Shown one piece after another: positions 38,224 through 46,734 of a DNA stretch of 64,000 nucleotides. The stretch is from Kangiella marina. GTDB lineage: Bacteria; Pseudomonadota; Gammaproteobacteria; Enterobacterales; Kangiellaceae. The notes beneath the pieces are model-generated. The model was not told the origin of the DNA and did not search any database. It saw nothing but the letters and a program-made list of their open reading frames with translations. Position numbers and translations under genes: made by a program. The DNA lies in assembly GCF_039541235.1 (NCBI RefSeq), contig NZ_BAABFV010000002.1, forward strand, positions 62,001-126,000, written 5' to 3'. Positions within the stretch are counted from its first letter, which is position 1; each line of letters starts with the position of its first letter.

Positions 38224-39726
38224 TTACAGAGACTTTTTGAAGAATTCCGCCAAGTCTTTCTTTAGCTTTATTAAGTCGAACTCACGAATATACATCATGT
38301 GTCCCGACTCGTAATAATACATGTGTACGTTATCTTTTAATGACTTAGGAAGCCCCATGTGTGAGAAGGTGTATTCGGTGGCGAAGAACGGTGTGGCGAA
38401 GTCGTAGTAGCCGTTACCGACGTATACTTGCATATCTGGATTACGCAGCATGGCACTGGTTAACTTATCGCTGATGTCGTTACTTTGACGGTTGAAGTCT
38501 TCGTAATTCCAGCTTTTAACACCGCCACCGAGAATGTGGTAAGGCAAGTCAGACTTGTAGTTGAGCTCTGTTGAAAGATAAGTCATTAGTGTTTCGGTGT
38601 AAGTACCATGAATCGCCATATAGCTTGGATCGCGATAGCCACGCTTGTTCATGGCGTCTAACTCTGGCGTTGTGAAGCGGCTGTCCAGGCGACCAATGGT
38701 TTCGCCTTCTTTACGCTTTACGTTGTGCAAGAAATCATTCAGGGTGATGCGCAGATCTTTTTCCATCACCAAGTCAACGGATAGACCGGTAAAGTCCGCG
38801 ACTCTCTCTGCGATAGCCATTTTTCGACGAGACTCTAACTCGTCGCCTTGCAATAATGCTAAGGCATAATCGTTCATGGCAAACTCTTTAGCTTGTTCTA
38901 TCGAGTTTTGTAAATTTGCATCAAGCGGGGCGTTAAGTTTTTTATGATACCAGGCCGCGGCGGTATAGCTCGGTAACATGGTCACTGGGGCTAAAATACC
39001 ATTACGGTCGCTGAAATCATCCAAACGAAAGTCAAGCACGCTTGAGATCAGCATGACGCCATTGAAGTAGACGCCGTGGTTCTGTCCCATGTGATAGGCG
39101 ATACCGGCTGAGCGAGTAGTGCCATAACTTTCGCCCGCAAGGAATTTTGGGGAGCTCCAGCGTTCGTTGCGTGTCATATAAAGGCGAATAAATTCAGAGA
39201 CTGTTTCAATATCTTCCCATACACCGTGGAAATCTTTTGCTGTACCTTTATCGTGCGGACGACTGTAACCAGTTCCGACAGGGTCGATAAAGACAATATC
39301 GGTGAGATCTAGAATGGAGTACTCATTATCGATTAAATCGAAAGGTGGCTTTAAAGGAAAACCTTCTTTATCCATAACCACACGCTTAGGACCTAAAGCA
39401 CCCATATGCAGCCAGACAGATGCTGAGCCAGGCCCGCCATTATAGGCAAAGGTGATGGGACGATTTTTGGAGTTGGTCCCTTTTTTGGTATATGCCGTAA
39501 AAAAGATAGAGCCGATTACTTCATTGCTGTCGTTATAGACAAAGGAGTTACCAGTCGTCGCTTTGTACTTGATGGTTTTATTCCCAATCTCGGCAGAGTG
39601 TTCAGTGACGATAGTCTTTTCTTCAGGGTATGGGTTTGGTGTCGATTCTTTTTTGTCTTCGGCTAAAGCCAGTGGACTAAAACTAAGACTCACTGCCAGT
39701 AGAGCAGAGTAGGCAAGCTGTTTCAT
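38224..39726 (-). CDS. Peptidase S10 family serine carboxypeptidase
   Basis: Exported serine peptidase with an alpha/beta-hydrolase fold that removes C-terminal residues. The signal peptide MKQLAYSALLAVSLSFSPLALAED precedes a 480-residue mature protein. The oxyanion region NGGPGSASVW, nucleophile elbow GESYGT, an Asp in GNGYYDFATPF and the final His in YYESGHMMY form the expected catalytic set. It is likely periplasmic or secreted and fits a peptide-scavenging lifestyle together with the 5-oxoproline genes (inference). Confidence 0.92.
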   Translation of the reverse strand: MKQLAYSALLAVSLSFSPLALAEDKKESTPNPYPEEKTIVTEHSAEIGNKTIKYKATTGNSFVYNDSNEVIGSIFFTAYTKKGTNSKNRPITFAYNGGPGSASVWLHMGALGPKRVVMDKEGFPLKPPFDLIDNEYSILDLTDIVFIDPVGTGYSRPHDKGTAKDFHGVWEDIETVSEFIRLYMTRNERWSSPKFLAGESYGTTRSAGIAYHMGQNHGVYFNGVMLISSVLDFRLDDFSDRNGILAPVTMLPSYTAAAWYHKKLNAPLDANLQNSIEQAKEFAMNDYALALLQGDELESRRKMAIAERVADFTGLSVDLVMEKDLRITLNDFLHNVKRKEGETIGRLDSRFTTPELDAMNKRGYRDPSYMAIHGTYTETLMTYLSTELNYKSDLPYHILGGGVKSWNYEDFNRQSNDISDKLTSAMLRNPDMQVYVGNGYYDFATPFFATEYTFSHMGLPKSLKDNVHMYYYESGHMMYIREFDLIKLKKDLAEFFKKSL

Positions 39727-39837
39727 GGTGTCTCCCCAATGCGTTAAAACCTTAAGGTAAAGATAGAGACTAGCAAGTAACGGCTAGTGGGCAAAGTGAG
39801 ACGAGAATAGTTATTTGAGTAAATCGTAACAAGATGT

Positions 39838-39866
39838 AAAAAAGCCACTCAATTGAGCGACTTTCC
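39838..39866 (-). terminator. Intrinsic terminator on the minus strand
   Basis: On the minus strand AAAGTCGCTC and GAGTGGCTTT pair (two G-T pairs) around AATT, followed by a T-run. It lies about 20 nt after the stop of the choice-of-anchor-I gene. Confidence 0.75.
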
Positions 39867-39883
39867 GTTGATTAATCAATATC

Positions 39884-41665
39884 TTACTGAATGCTATAAA
39901 TAGAGACGCTGCCGCTGACTTCATTGGCAACAGCCAGTAACGGCTTGCCCGTTGGGCTATCTGCTGCACTGATAAAAACTAACCCTTCGGGCGCTAAGTC
40001 GCCGACCTGATCGTAAGCACCCTTCAAGGTAACAGGATCTGTATCATCATCGATCTCAAATTCTTGGCTGAAGTCACGGTTGTTGGTATAACTTTGGAAA
40101 ACCGGTTGACGTGGATCGCTCACATCGAAAATCATAATGCCACCCTGTCGCTCTAATCCCAGAAAGGCATAGGTCCTGCCTTCAATAACACCGGTGATGA
40201 GTGCTTCTGGCTCAGCACCTTTATCATCAGAACGACTATCGCCTTGGTTCTCAGATTCGTTGTTATTGAAGTCCTCGCCATAGTGTTTGAGAAGATATTG
40301 TTCGATGTAATCACCGCTATCAAATACTAAGTGACCTTCTTCATCCCAAATGCTGAATGAGCGTGCGCCGTAGCTGTAGAGTTTGTCGTACATACCGTCA
40401 TTGTTGTCATCACCGAGTACGTTAGTGACTTTGAGGCGGCCAATGCCATCTTTTTTGTAATAGGAATCAATAACCGAGGGTGACTTAATCGAGAGTTTTT
40501 TAACGCGGTATTCTTCACTGTAGCTGATGCACCCATCCTCGTCATCATACTTATGGCCAGCAGCTAAACACTCTGCCTTGGTAGCTGAGTAAATATATTC
40601 TCGGGCATCACCTTCGTTGGCGCTTAAAATATAGGTTTTGCCGTCAACTTGGTAGCTGGCTAGAGAGTCCGGTTGGTAGAGGCCATAAAGGTTTTCATAA
40701 TAGGCCGCATTAACGCCATCTTTGTTGCTAACATCAATCTTGTATTGACTCCAGTCTTTGTAGCCGAGTCCTTTAATGGCATCGATACGTTTTGATGCTA
40801 AGTCGATAATCGCTATGGCATTATTTTCTTGGAGGCTAACAAAAGCTTTATCATTATTGACGCTGACGGTGATGTATTCCGGCTCAAGGTCTTGGGCTAC
40901 AGAGGTGCCTTCAGGGCTAGCAAATTTAACCCCTGATTGCTCTAATTCAGCCCTTTGGTTATTGAACTGAGCAAAGCTAAGGTGCGTGGCTGTATTAGCA
41001 ATCTCAGTACCTATTTCAGTACCTATCTTAGTACTCATCTCAGTACTTATCTCAATGATGCTAATCGAACCTTCAGGATCATTGCGGTAATCGTGACTGG
41101 GTTCGCCTTCGTTGGCGACTAGAGCAAGAGTACCGTCATGAGTGAATGTCACCATATCCGGAAGTGAGCCGACCGATACTGCTTTAATAAAAGTCGTATG
41201 ATTACTATGAAGCTGATAAAAGAGTACGGCGCCTACTTGTTGTTCATCGCTGTGCGTGACCGCGACGGCCATCAGTTCGTCATGAATACTCAGTGAGCTG
41301 GGAGAGCCTATAGTTAATCTGCCTTGCTCATGGGTATCAATCGACGAAGGCAAGTTGAGACGTTGGCTGGTTAGGTTTTGGCCGCTGAAGGGAAGTGGAA
41401 GTACCTCGTCGGGTAAGCTTGAAATTGGAATAATATCAATGGCTTTAGCAGCGCCGTTAACCACATACAAATTATGATGCTTTGCATCATAGCCTAAAAT
41501 TTCAGCCGCTCCCTCGCCGTATTGTCCAGAGACATGGCGTGCAACCAGCTCGAGCTTCAAACTGCTTTCAGCAGCAGGCGAGGTTGGAGCCGTTGTCTTG
41601 CAGGCCACCAGTGAGCTTATTAATAGCGATGATAGTACACATAAGCTGAACACGACTTTTTTCAT
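39884..41665 (-). CDS. Choice-of-anchor I domain lipoprotein
   Basis: 593-residue surface or periplasmic lipoprotein. The signal peptide begins MKKVVFSLCVLSSLL, with lipobox LVAC (Cys near residue 22). The body is a beta-propeller-like choice-of-anchor-I domain, seen in GSLPDMVTFTHDGTLALVANEGEPSHDY, SVNNDKAFVSLQENNAIAIIDL and YILSANEGDAREY. Metal-like loops (DDNNDGMYD) occur near residue 430. Function is unknown; homologues are often annotated as alkaline-phosphatase-associated or cell-surface proteins. A 12-bp tandem repeat (41001-41048) lengthens one loop near residues 206-222. The start at 41665 matches the signal peptide. Confidence 0.85.
   Translation of the reverse strand: MKKVVFSLCVLSSLLISSLVACKTTAPTSPAAESSLKLELVARHVSGQYGEGAAEILGYDAKHHNLYVVNGAAKAIDIIPISSLPDEVLPLPFSGQNLTSQRLNLPSSIDTHEQGRLTIGSPSSLSIHDELMAVAVTHSDEQQVGAVLFYQLHSNHTTFIKAVSVGSLPDMVTFTHDGTLALVANEGEPSHDYRNDPEGSISIIEISTEMSTKIGTEIGTEIANTATHLSFAQFNNQRAELEQSGVKFASPEGTSVAQDLEPEYITVSVNNDKAFVSLQENNAIAIIDLASKRIDAIKGLGYKDWSQYKIDVSNKDGVNAAYYENLYGLYQPDSLASYQVDGKTYILSANEGDAREYIYSATKAECLAAGHKYDDEDGCISYSEEYRVKKLSIKSPSVIDSYYKKDGIGRLKVTNVLGDDNNDGMYDKLYSYGARSFSIWDEEGHLVFDSGDYIEQYLLKHYGEDFNNNESENQGDSRSDDKGAEPEALITGVIEGRTYAFLGLERQGGIMIFDVSDPRQPVFQSYTNNRDFSQEFEIDDDTDPVTLKGAYDQVGDLAPEGLVFISAADSPTGKPLLAVANEVSGSVSIYSIQ
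41001..41048 (-). repeat. Four in-frame 12-bp tandem repeats
   Basis: Four consecutive 12-bp units (plus strand form ATCTCAGTACCT, up to three differences each) encode the tetrapeptides ISTE, MSTK, IGTE and IGTE inside the choice-of-anchor-I protein. A fifth, degraded unit follows on the plus strand. In-frame length means copy number can change without a frameshift. Confidence 0.75.
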
Positions 41666-41761
41666 AAAAGACTCGTTAATTATCAACATCTTTGCTGATT
41701 ATGCGGCGATATTATGACAGGATGATGACATCTAGCCCTTAGAATAAAAAGTCATAAACGC

Positions 41762-41794
41762 TTTACAAGAAAAAAATTAGAGTGTAAATTCATT
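41762..41794 (+). promoter_or_regulatory. Candidate arg operon promoter with overlapping ArgR-like site
   Basis: TTTACA at 41762-41767 and TAAATT at 41785-41790, 17 bp apart, form a plausible sigma-70 promoter. The 18-bp window 41777-41794 matches the ARG-box consensus at 15 positions including unconstrained ones, with a perfect ATTCA half and a weak left half (AGAGT for TGAAT). If used, transcription would begin near 41797, about 90 nt before the leader ORF. Promoter and operator are predictions by eye. Confidence 0.5.
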
Positions 41795-41886
41795 GTCGTT
41801 GACGCCAACTTGCTCTTATCGTGGAGTAAAGATTGACCTAAATCAGCGAATGTAGCCAAACACAGACATATAGAGAAAGAATACGA

Positions 41887-41988
41887 ATGATACTTAACTT
41901 ATGTTTAACTGCTAACAGCAGTAATACCACACAACAACGACGTCGCAGCCGTATTATGCCGGCTGGGAGTAGCACGTTGTTGAAATAA
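41887..41988 (+). CDS. Arginine-rich leader peptide of the arg operon (33 codons)
   Basis: Short ORF from ATG 41887 to TAA 41986-41988, preceded by the purine-rich AGAGAAAGA about 6 nt upstream. It contains the control run CAA CAA CGA CGT CGC AGC CGT (Gln-Gln-Arg-Arg-Arg-Ser-Arg) at residues 16-22, using three different Arg codons. Its position upstream of a terminator and of arginine biosynthesis genes fits a translated sensor of charged tRNA-Arg. The peptide itself probably has no function. It is too short and featureless to be an ordinary protein gene. Confidence 0.75.
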   Translation: MILNLCLTANSSNTTQQRRRSRIMPAGSSTLLK

Positions 41989-42042
41989 GTATCTTCAAAA
42001 AACAACAGAATTTAAAACCCAGCCATCGGCTGGGTTTTTTTA
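41932..42042 (+). promoter_or_regulatory. Arg operon attenuator: protector, antiterminator and terminator
   Basis: Protector hairpin: CAACAACG 41932-41939 pairs with CGTTGTTG 41975-41982, and inside it CAGCCG 41946-41951 pairs with CGGCTG 41960-41965, covering the Arg codons. Antiterminator: GGCTGGG 41961-41967 is complementary to CCCAGCC 42018-42024. Terminator: ACCCAGCC 42017-42024 pairs with GGCTGGGT 42028-42035 (8 bp, 3-nt loop), followed by a T-run to 42041. A ribosome stalled at the Arg codons would free 41961-41967 to block the terminator. Mechanism inferred from the trp/his-type paradigm. Confidence 0.78.
42017..42041 (+). terminator. Intrinsic terminator in arg leader
   Basis: Perfect 8-bp GC-rich stem with ATC loop and seven T, located between the leader ORF and the first arg gene, with the argF' start 49 nt after the T-run. 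Confidence 0.92.
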
Positions 42043-42089
42043 TGCGTCACTAAAATCCCCTCCCGATGGCATGACTAACAGGAATTGCC

Positions 42090-43091
42090 ATGCAACATTT
42101 TTTAAGTACCGAAAGCTGGTCGCAGCACTCCTTGCAGGAGATGATCGACTTTGCCAAAGCACTCAAAAACAATAAATTTCAACCGCTGCTCAAAGAGAAG
42201 TCGGTTGCACTACTATTTTTTAACCCTTCTTTGAGAACACGAACGAGCTTTGAATTAGGCGTGCATCAACTCGGTGGCCAAGCTGTTATCTTGCAGCCTG
42301 GAAAAGATGCTTGGCCGATTGAATTTGAGCTGGGTTCAATCATGGATGGCGAAGCCGAAGAGCACATCAAAGAAGTGGCTCAAGTATTGTCGAGTTACTG
42401 TGATCTCATCGCCGTCAGAGCATTCCCAAAGTTTGAGAGCTGGCAAGAGGATCGTCAGGATAAGCTGATTAAGTCACTAGCTCATTTCTCAAGCGTACCA
42501 GTGATCAATATGGAAACCATTACTCACCCCTGCCAAGAGTTAGCGCACATCATGGCGTTACAAGAAAATTTAGGTGACTTGAAGGGCAAAAAGTATGTCC
42601 TGACTTGGACTTATCATCCGAAGCCATTAAACACAGCGGTAGCAAACTCAGCCTTAATGATAGCCAGTAAGTTTGGCATGGACGTCACTTTGTTGTGTCC
42701 GAATGACGATTACGTGCTGGATGAGCACTACATGGCTCTGGGACAAAGTTACAGCGCCCAACACGGTCATCAACTGACTGTATCGCACGATATTGATAGT
42801 GCTTACCAAGGGGCCGATGTGGTGTATGCCAAAAGTTGGGGAGCGTTACCTTACTTTGGCCAGTGGGAAAAAGAAAAGCCCATCAGAGATCAATACAAGC
42901 ACTTTATGGTGGATGAAGCAAAAATGGCAAAAACCAACAATGCCTTGTTTAGTCACTGTTTGCCATTAAGACGAAATATAAAAGCGTCGGACGAAGTCGT
43001 TGACTCGAAAAACTGTATTGCGATCGAGGAAGCGGGCAATCGGTTGCATGTCCAGAAATCCATTATGAATACGTTAATTAATCATTCTTAA
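42090..43091 (+). CDS. argF': N-acetylornithine carbamoyltransferase
   Basis: Carbamoylates N-acetyl-L-ornithine to N-acetyl-L-citrulline, in place of the usual ornithine carbamoyltransferase. 333 residues, colinear with Xanthomonas AOTCase from memory. FFNPSLRTRTSFELG (43-57) is the carbamoyl-phosphate site and HPCQE (146-150) is present. Glu90 aligns with Xanthomonas Glu92, which selects acetylornithine over succinylornithine, and Lys298 aligns with the carboxylated Lys302. The SHCLPLRRN motif at 288-296 replaces the HCLP context of OTC. First gene of the operon; AGGA ribosome site 7 nt upstream. Confidence 0.93.
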   Translation: MQHFLSTESWSQHSLQEMIDFAKALKNNKFQPLLKEKSVALLFFNPSLRTRTSFELGVHQLGGQAVILQPGKDAWPIEFELGSIMDGEAEEHIKEVAQVLSSYCDLIAVRAFPKFESWQEDRQDKLIKSLAHFSSVPVINMETITHPCQELAHIMALQENLGDLKGKKYVLTWTYHPKPLNTAVANSALMIASKFGMDVTLLCPNDDYVLDEHYMALGQSYSAQHGHQLTVSHDIDSAYQGADVVYAKSWGALPYFGQWEKEKPIRDQYKHFMVDEAKMAKTNNALFSHCLPLRRNIKASDEVVDSKNCIAIEEAGNRLHVQKSIMNTLINHS

Positions 43092-43101
43092 GGTGAGCAT
43101 T

Positions 43102-44310
43102 GTGAATAAAGAAAAAGTTGTTTTAGCATTTTCGGGCGGTTTGGATACCAGTTTTTGCGTGCCTTATTTAATTGATAAGGGATTTGAAGTGCATACGCTA
43201 TTCGTTAATACCGGTGGTGTGAGCACTCAAGTTGTGGATGAGATAGAGCAAACCGCGATTAAGCTCGGTGCAGAAAAACACTGGACGATTGATGGTCAAC
43301 AGGAGTTGTGGAACACCATCATTAAGCCATTGGTTTGGGGGAATGCATTGTATCAAGATCAATACCCCGTGTTATGTGCAGATCGGTACTTAATAGCCAA
43401 AGAAGCTGTCCAATTGTGTAAGAAATTACAGACCAATTATGTGGCGCATGGTTGTACGGGGATGGGGAATGATCAGGTACGTTTTGATTTATCGATTAAG
43501 GCGCTAAGTGATTTAACAATACTATCGCCCATACGCGACATTCAAAAAGACATTACTGACGTTCGTCAGTATGAAATTGATTACCTAGCAAACAAAGGAC
43601 ATGAGGTTTCTGCAACTCACAAAAAATACAGTATTAACGAAAACTTACTTGGGGTAACCGTCTCAGGAGGTGCGATTGATAAGTGGCTAGCGCCTGAAGA
43701 TAACACTTATATTTTAACGAGCTTGCCAGAGAAGAGACCATCTACTTCGACTAACTTAAAGCTTGAGTTTGTTGAAGGAGAGCTTAAGGCGATCAATGGT
43801 GAGGCGCTGCATGGTGTCGCTGCCATGCAACAGTTAAACACTATGCTTGGAGGCTATGGCATTGGTCGCGGCATCTATACCGGCGACACCATTATTGGAT
43901 TAAAAGGACGAATTGTATTTGAAGCGCCAGCTTTAATGGGGTTACTGGCTGCGCATAAAGCCTTAGAAGAAGTGGTGTTGACGCAACAACAAAATCACTT
44001 TAAGCCATTGCTTGCAAAAAAGTGGGTTGAGTTGGTTTACCAGGGATTTTATTTCGACCCACTGACGGCGAATATTCAGAAGTTTTTAGAATCGTCTCAA
44101 AAAAATGTTACTGGCATAGTTGAGCTTAAAGTTAGCGCGGGTCATGTGGAAGCTGTGGCTATCGATAGCTCTTATATGATCATCAACAAAGACGTTGAGT
44201 ATGCGCAGAAAGCAAACTGGGGTATTGAGGAAGCTACAGGTTTTATCAAGTTGTTTGGCCAAAGCACTGCGACTTGGTCAAGCGTCCAGAAAGCAGACGG
44301 TGGTTTCTGA
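43102..44310 (+). CDS. argG: Argininosuccinate synthase
   Basis: ATP-dependent ligation of citrulline and aspartate. The N-terminal P-loop is AFSGGLDTSFC, with the family motifs GCTGMGNDQVRF and SINENLLGVTVSGG. About 402 residues. The GTG at 43102 is favoured because AAGGTGAG at 43090-43097 ends 4 nt before it. The frame is also open from GTG 43093. It starts 10 nt after argF' and its stop overlaps the next start by one base. In this route citrulline is supplied by deacetylation of acetylcitrulline. Confidence 0.93.
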   Translation: MNKEKVVLAFSGGLDTSFCVPYLIDKGFEVHTLFVNTGGVSTQVVDEIEQTAIKLGAEKHWTIDGQQELWNTIIKPLVWGNALYQDQYPVLCADRYLIAKEAVQLCKKLQTNYVAHGCTGMGNDQVRFDLSIKALSDLTILSPIRDIQKDITDVRQYEIDYLANKGHEVSATHKKYSINENLLGVTVSGGAIDKWLAPEDNTYILTSLPEKRPSTSTNLKLEFVEGELKAINGEALHGVAAMQQLNTMLGGYGIGRGIYTGDTIIGLKGRIVFEAPALMGLLAAHKALEEVVLTQQQNHFKPLLAKKWVELVYQGFYFDPLTANIQKFLESSQKNVTGIVELKVSAGHVEAVAIDSSYMIINKDVEYAQKANWGIEEATGFIKLFGQSTATWSSVQKADGGF

Positions 44311-45419
44311 TGTCATTACTCAATATTATTGCCAAGACTCAATCAGCTCCTACAATGGGGCTGGTTAAAAAACACTTGAGGGCTTTAGTGAGCTTTGACA
44401 CGACCAACCCTCCAAGAAATATTATTGAATCAGGGATAGTCGAATACTTACAAAGTCAATTGCATGATGCTGACATTAAAGTCACGGATTATGGTCATGG
44501 TTCAGTCAATATACTGGCGACTAAAGGCCAACCCAAGTATCTGTTTAATTATCATATTGATACGGTGCCTGTAACCGAGGGCTGGGATACCGATCCTTTT
44601 GAACTGCATGAAGGCGAGGGTAAGTTTTATGGATTAGGTGCTTGTGATATCAAAGGTGCGGCGGCTTGTCTGTTGGCCTGTATTGAAGCTGGCTTAAATG
44701 ATTATGCGGTACTATTTTCATCGGATGAGGAGCATGGAAACAGTTTGTGCGTAACATCATTTCTCAAGGATAAACACTCGTATCAAGGCGTTATTGTAGC
44801 AGAACCAACTCAAGCAAAAGCGGTATTAGCCCATCGAGGCATTGTTACTGCGACTGCTTATTTTGAAGCAGAAAGTGGCCACAGTTCTGAGCCGCGTGCA
44901 CTAAAGGAAAACAGCAACCATCAAGCTGCTTATTGGATGGTAAAAGCCGTTGAGTGGGGCGAGGAAAAACTCAATCACCAGTATGACAATCTAACTGGAG
45001 TTTGCCTTAATATCGGCAAAGTCGAAGGCGGCATTAAACCCAATATCATTGCACCAAGCACAAAAGTGACGTTTGGAATGCGGCCATTACCAGGTAATGA
45101 TGTTGAGGATACTTTAGTTGAATTGTTGGAGGATACTCACTTAAACAACAGTACTGTAGACATTGGATTTAAAGCACCATCACTGCCTGCTTGTCAGTCG
45201 AATCTTGACAATAAAGCACTCGCAGATGCTCTAAAGTTGCCAGTAGGAAGCCCTGTTAGTTTTTGGACCGAAGCGGCGCTGTTTTCCGCAGCAGGTTATC
45301 CCTCGCTGGTATTTGGCCCTGGTTCCATTGAGCAAGCTCACACCGCAAATGAGTGGGTATTAAAATCGGACTTGGAAAAAGTAATGAAGCAGTATTGGAG
45401 GATTTTAAGTCATGGCTAG
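44310..45419 (+). CDS. argE: N-acetyl-citrulline deacetylase (ArgE family, M20 peptidase fold)
   Basis: Zinc-dependent M20 deacetylase, 369 residues. Metal and catalytic residues: HIDTVP (His, Asp), ACDIKGAAA (Asp), SSDEEHG (Glu pair), VAEPT and the late His in EQAHTANEW. From sequence alone it could act on acetylornithine. Its position in an operon with acetylornithine carbamoyltransferase implies acetylcitrulline as substrate, as for the Xanthomonas enzyme (inference). Its start overlaps the argG stop (TGATG) and its end overlaps argBA by 8 nt. Confidence 0.88.
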   Translation: MSLLNIIAKTQSAPTMGLVKKHLRALVSFDTTNPPRNIIESGIVEYLQSQLHDADIKVTDYGHGSVNILATKGQPKYLFNYHIDTVPVTEGWDTDPFELHEGEGKFYGLGACDIKGAAACLLACIEAGLNDYAVLFSSDEEHGNSLCVTSFLKDKHSYQGVIVAEPTQAKAVLAHRGIVTATAYFEAESGHSSEPRALKENSNHQAAYWMVKAVEWGEEKLNHQYDNLTGVCLNIGKVEGGIKPNIIAPSTKVTFGMRPLPGNDVEDTLVELLEDTHLNNSTVDIGFKAPSLPACQSNLDNKALADALKLPVGSPVSFWTEAALFSAAGYPSLVFGPGSIEQAHTANEWVLKSDLEKVMKQYWRILSHG

Positions 45420-46734
45420 CTCAGTGAAGGACACGATTTATAAGTTGTTAACCGTGATGGAAAGCGAAACTCAGATAAGGAAGTACCTGAAACGATTTTC
45501 TTCAGAGCAGGGGTTAAAGTTCGCGGTTATTAAAGTGGGTGGCAATATTTTAAAAGAAGATATGAGCAACCTTGTGACATCGCTAACGTTCTTAAAGCAA
45601 GTTGGTTTAACGCCGATTATTGTTCATGGTGCTGGCCCACAGCTGACCGAAAAGTTAGCTCAGAATAATATTGATACGCGATTTATTGAGGGGCAACGCG
45701 TCACTAGCCCAGAAGTTCTTAAAGCAGCGCGTGATGTTTTTATTGGTGAAAACCATAACCTGGCTGCGAAGCTTAAAGAAGCTGGCGTCGATGCGACCTC
45801 CTTTTATTCAGGAGTTTTTGAGTGTGATCTTGATCATCAATCATCACTTGGGTTGGTTGGAGAGATTACTTCTGTGCAAGTTGATCAATTACTTAATTCC
45901 GTTCAAAAAGGGCGGATTCCGGTGGTCAGTCCCATAGGTGAAACTTGCGCAGGACAGATAGTCAATATTAATGCAGACTCTGCAACTTTTAGCTTGGCGA
46001 AAGCGATACAACCTTACAAAATTATTTTTCTGACTGAGACGGGAGGTGTTCTTAACAAGGAGGGGCTCATTATCCCTAATATCAGTATTGTGAATAACTA
46101 CAAATATCTGATTCAACAACCGTGGGTTCACTCAGGCATGAAACTAAAGTTACAAAAGATTAAAGATATTTTGGAAGTCATGCCAGCAGCAACGTCTGTA
46201 TCGATCACGAAACCTGATCTCCTAGCCAAAGAGCTTTTTACCGATAAAGGGTCCGGCACACTGGTCAATATGGGCGAGAAAGCTGTAGTTTCAAATTCAT
46301 GGGACGGGATTGACCAAGAGAAGCTTAAAAGACTCATTGAGTCATCCTTCAACAAACAGCTCGATACGAATTACTTTTTGAGTGTTCCATTACATAAAGT
46401 GTATGTCACTGAATGTTATAGAGCAGCGATTGTTTTAGTCGAGACCGGCGGTATTCCTTACTTGGATAAATTTGTGGTCAGTGATGATGCCAAAGGCGAG
46501 GGCATTGGTCGTGCACTGTGGGATAAGGTGGTGAGGAAAAACTCACAGCTTTTTTGGAGAGCGGGTCTCAATAATCCTATCAACAAGTTTTATGCTTCTG
46601 TTGCAGATGGCTTTATGAAGTGTGATCAGTGGAAAGTCTACTGGCTGGGCATCACGAAGTATCCCGATATCGAATATTGCGTTAACTTTGCTGAGAGCAA
46701 AAACCGCACTGTTTATGAGGGGCTGGCGATATGA
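45412..46734 (+). CDS. argBA: Fused N-acetylglutamate kinase / N-acetylglutamate synthase
   Basis: Bifunctional enzyme for the first two arginine steps, as in Xanthomonas. The N-terminal amino-acid-kinase domain (residues about 35-280) has KVGGNILKEDM, IIVHGAGPQLTEKL and NINADSATFSLAKAI. The C-terminal GNAT-type domain (about 285-440) has DKFVVSDDAKGEGIGRALWDK, whose GEGIGRAL is the acetyl-CoA loop, and FWRAGLNNPINKFYASVADG. 440 residues. Arginine feedback inhibition is known for this class of fusion. The ATG at 45412 overlaps the argE stop, and its end overlaps argC (ATGA). Confidence 0.9.
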   Translation: MASSVKDTIYKLLTVMESETQIRKYLKRFSSEQGLKFAVIKVGGNILKEDMSNLVTSLTFLKQVGLTPIIVHGAGPQLTEKLAQNNIDTRFIEGQRVTSPEVLKAARDVFIGENHNLAAKLKEAGVDATSFYSGVFECDLDHQSSLGLVGEITSVQVDQLLNSVQKGRIPVVSPIGETCAGQIVNINADSATFSLAKAIQPYKIIFLTETGGVLNKEGLIIPNISIVNNYKYLIQQPWVHSGMKLKLQKIKDILEVMPAATSVSITKPDLLAKELFTDKGSGTLVNMGEKAVVSNSWDGIDQEKLKRLIESSFNKQLDTNYFLSVPLHKVYVTECYRAAIVLVETGGIPYLDKFVVSDDAKGEGIGRALWDKVVRKNSQLFWRAGLNNPINKFYASVADGFMKCDQWKVYWLGITKYPDIEYCVNFAESKNRTVYEGLAI

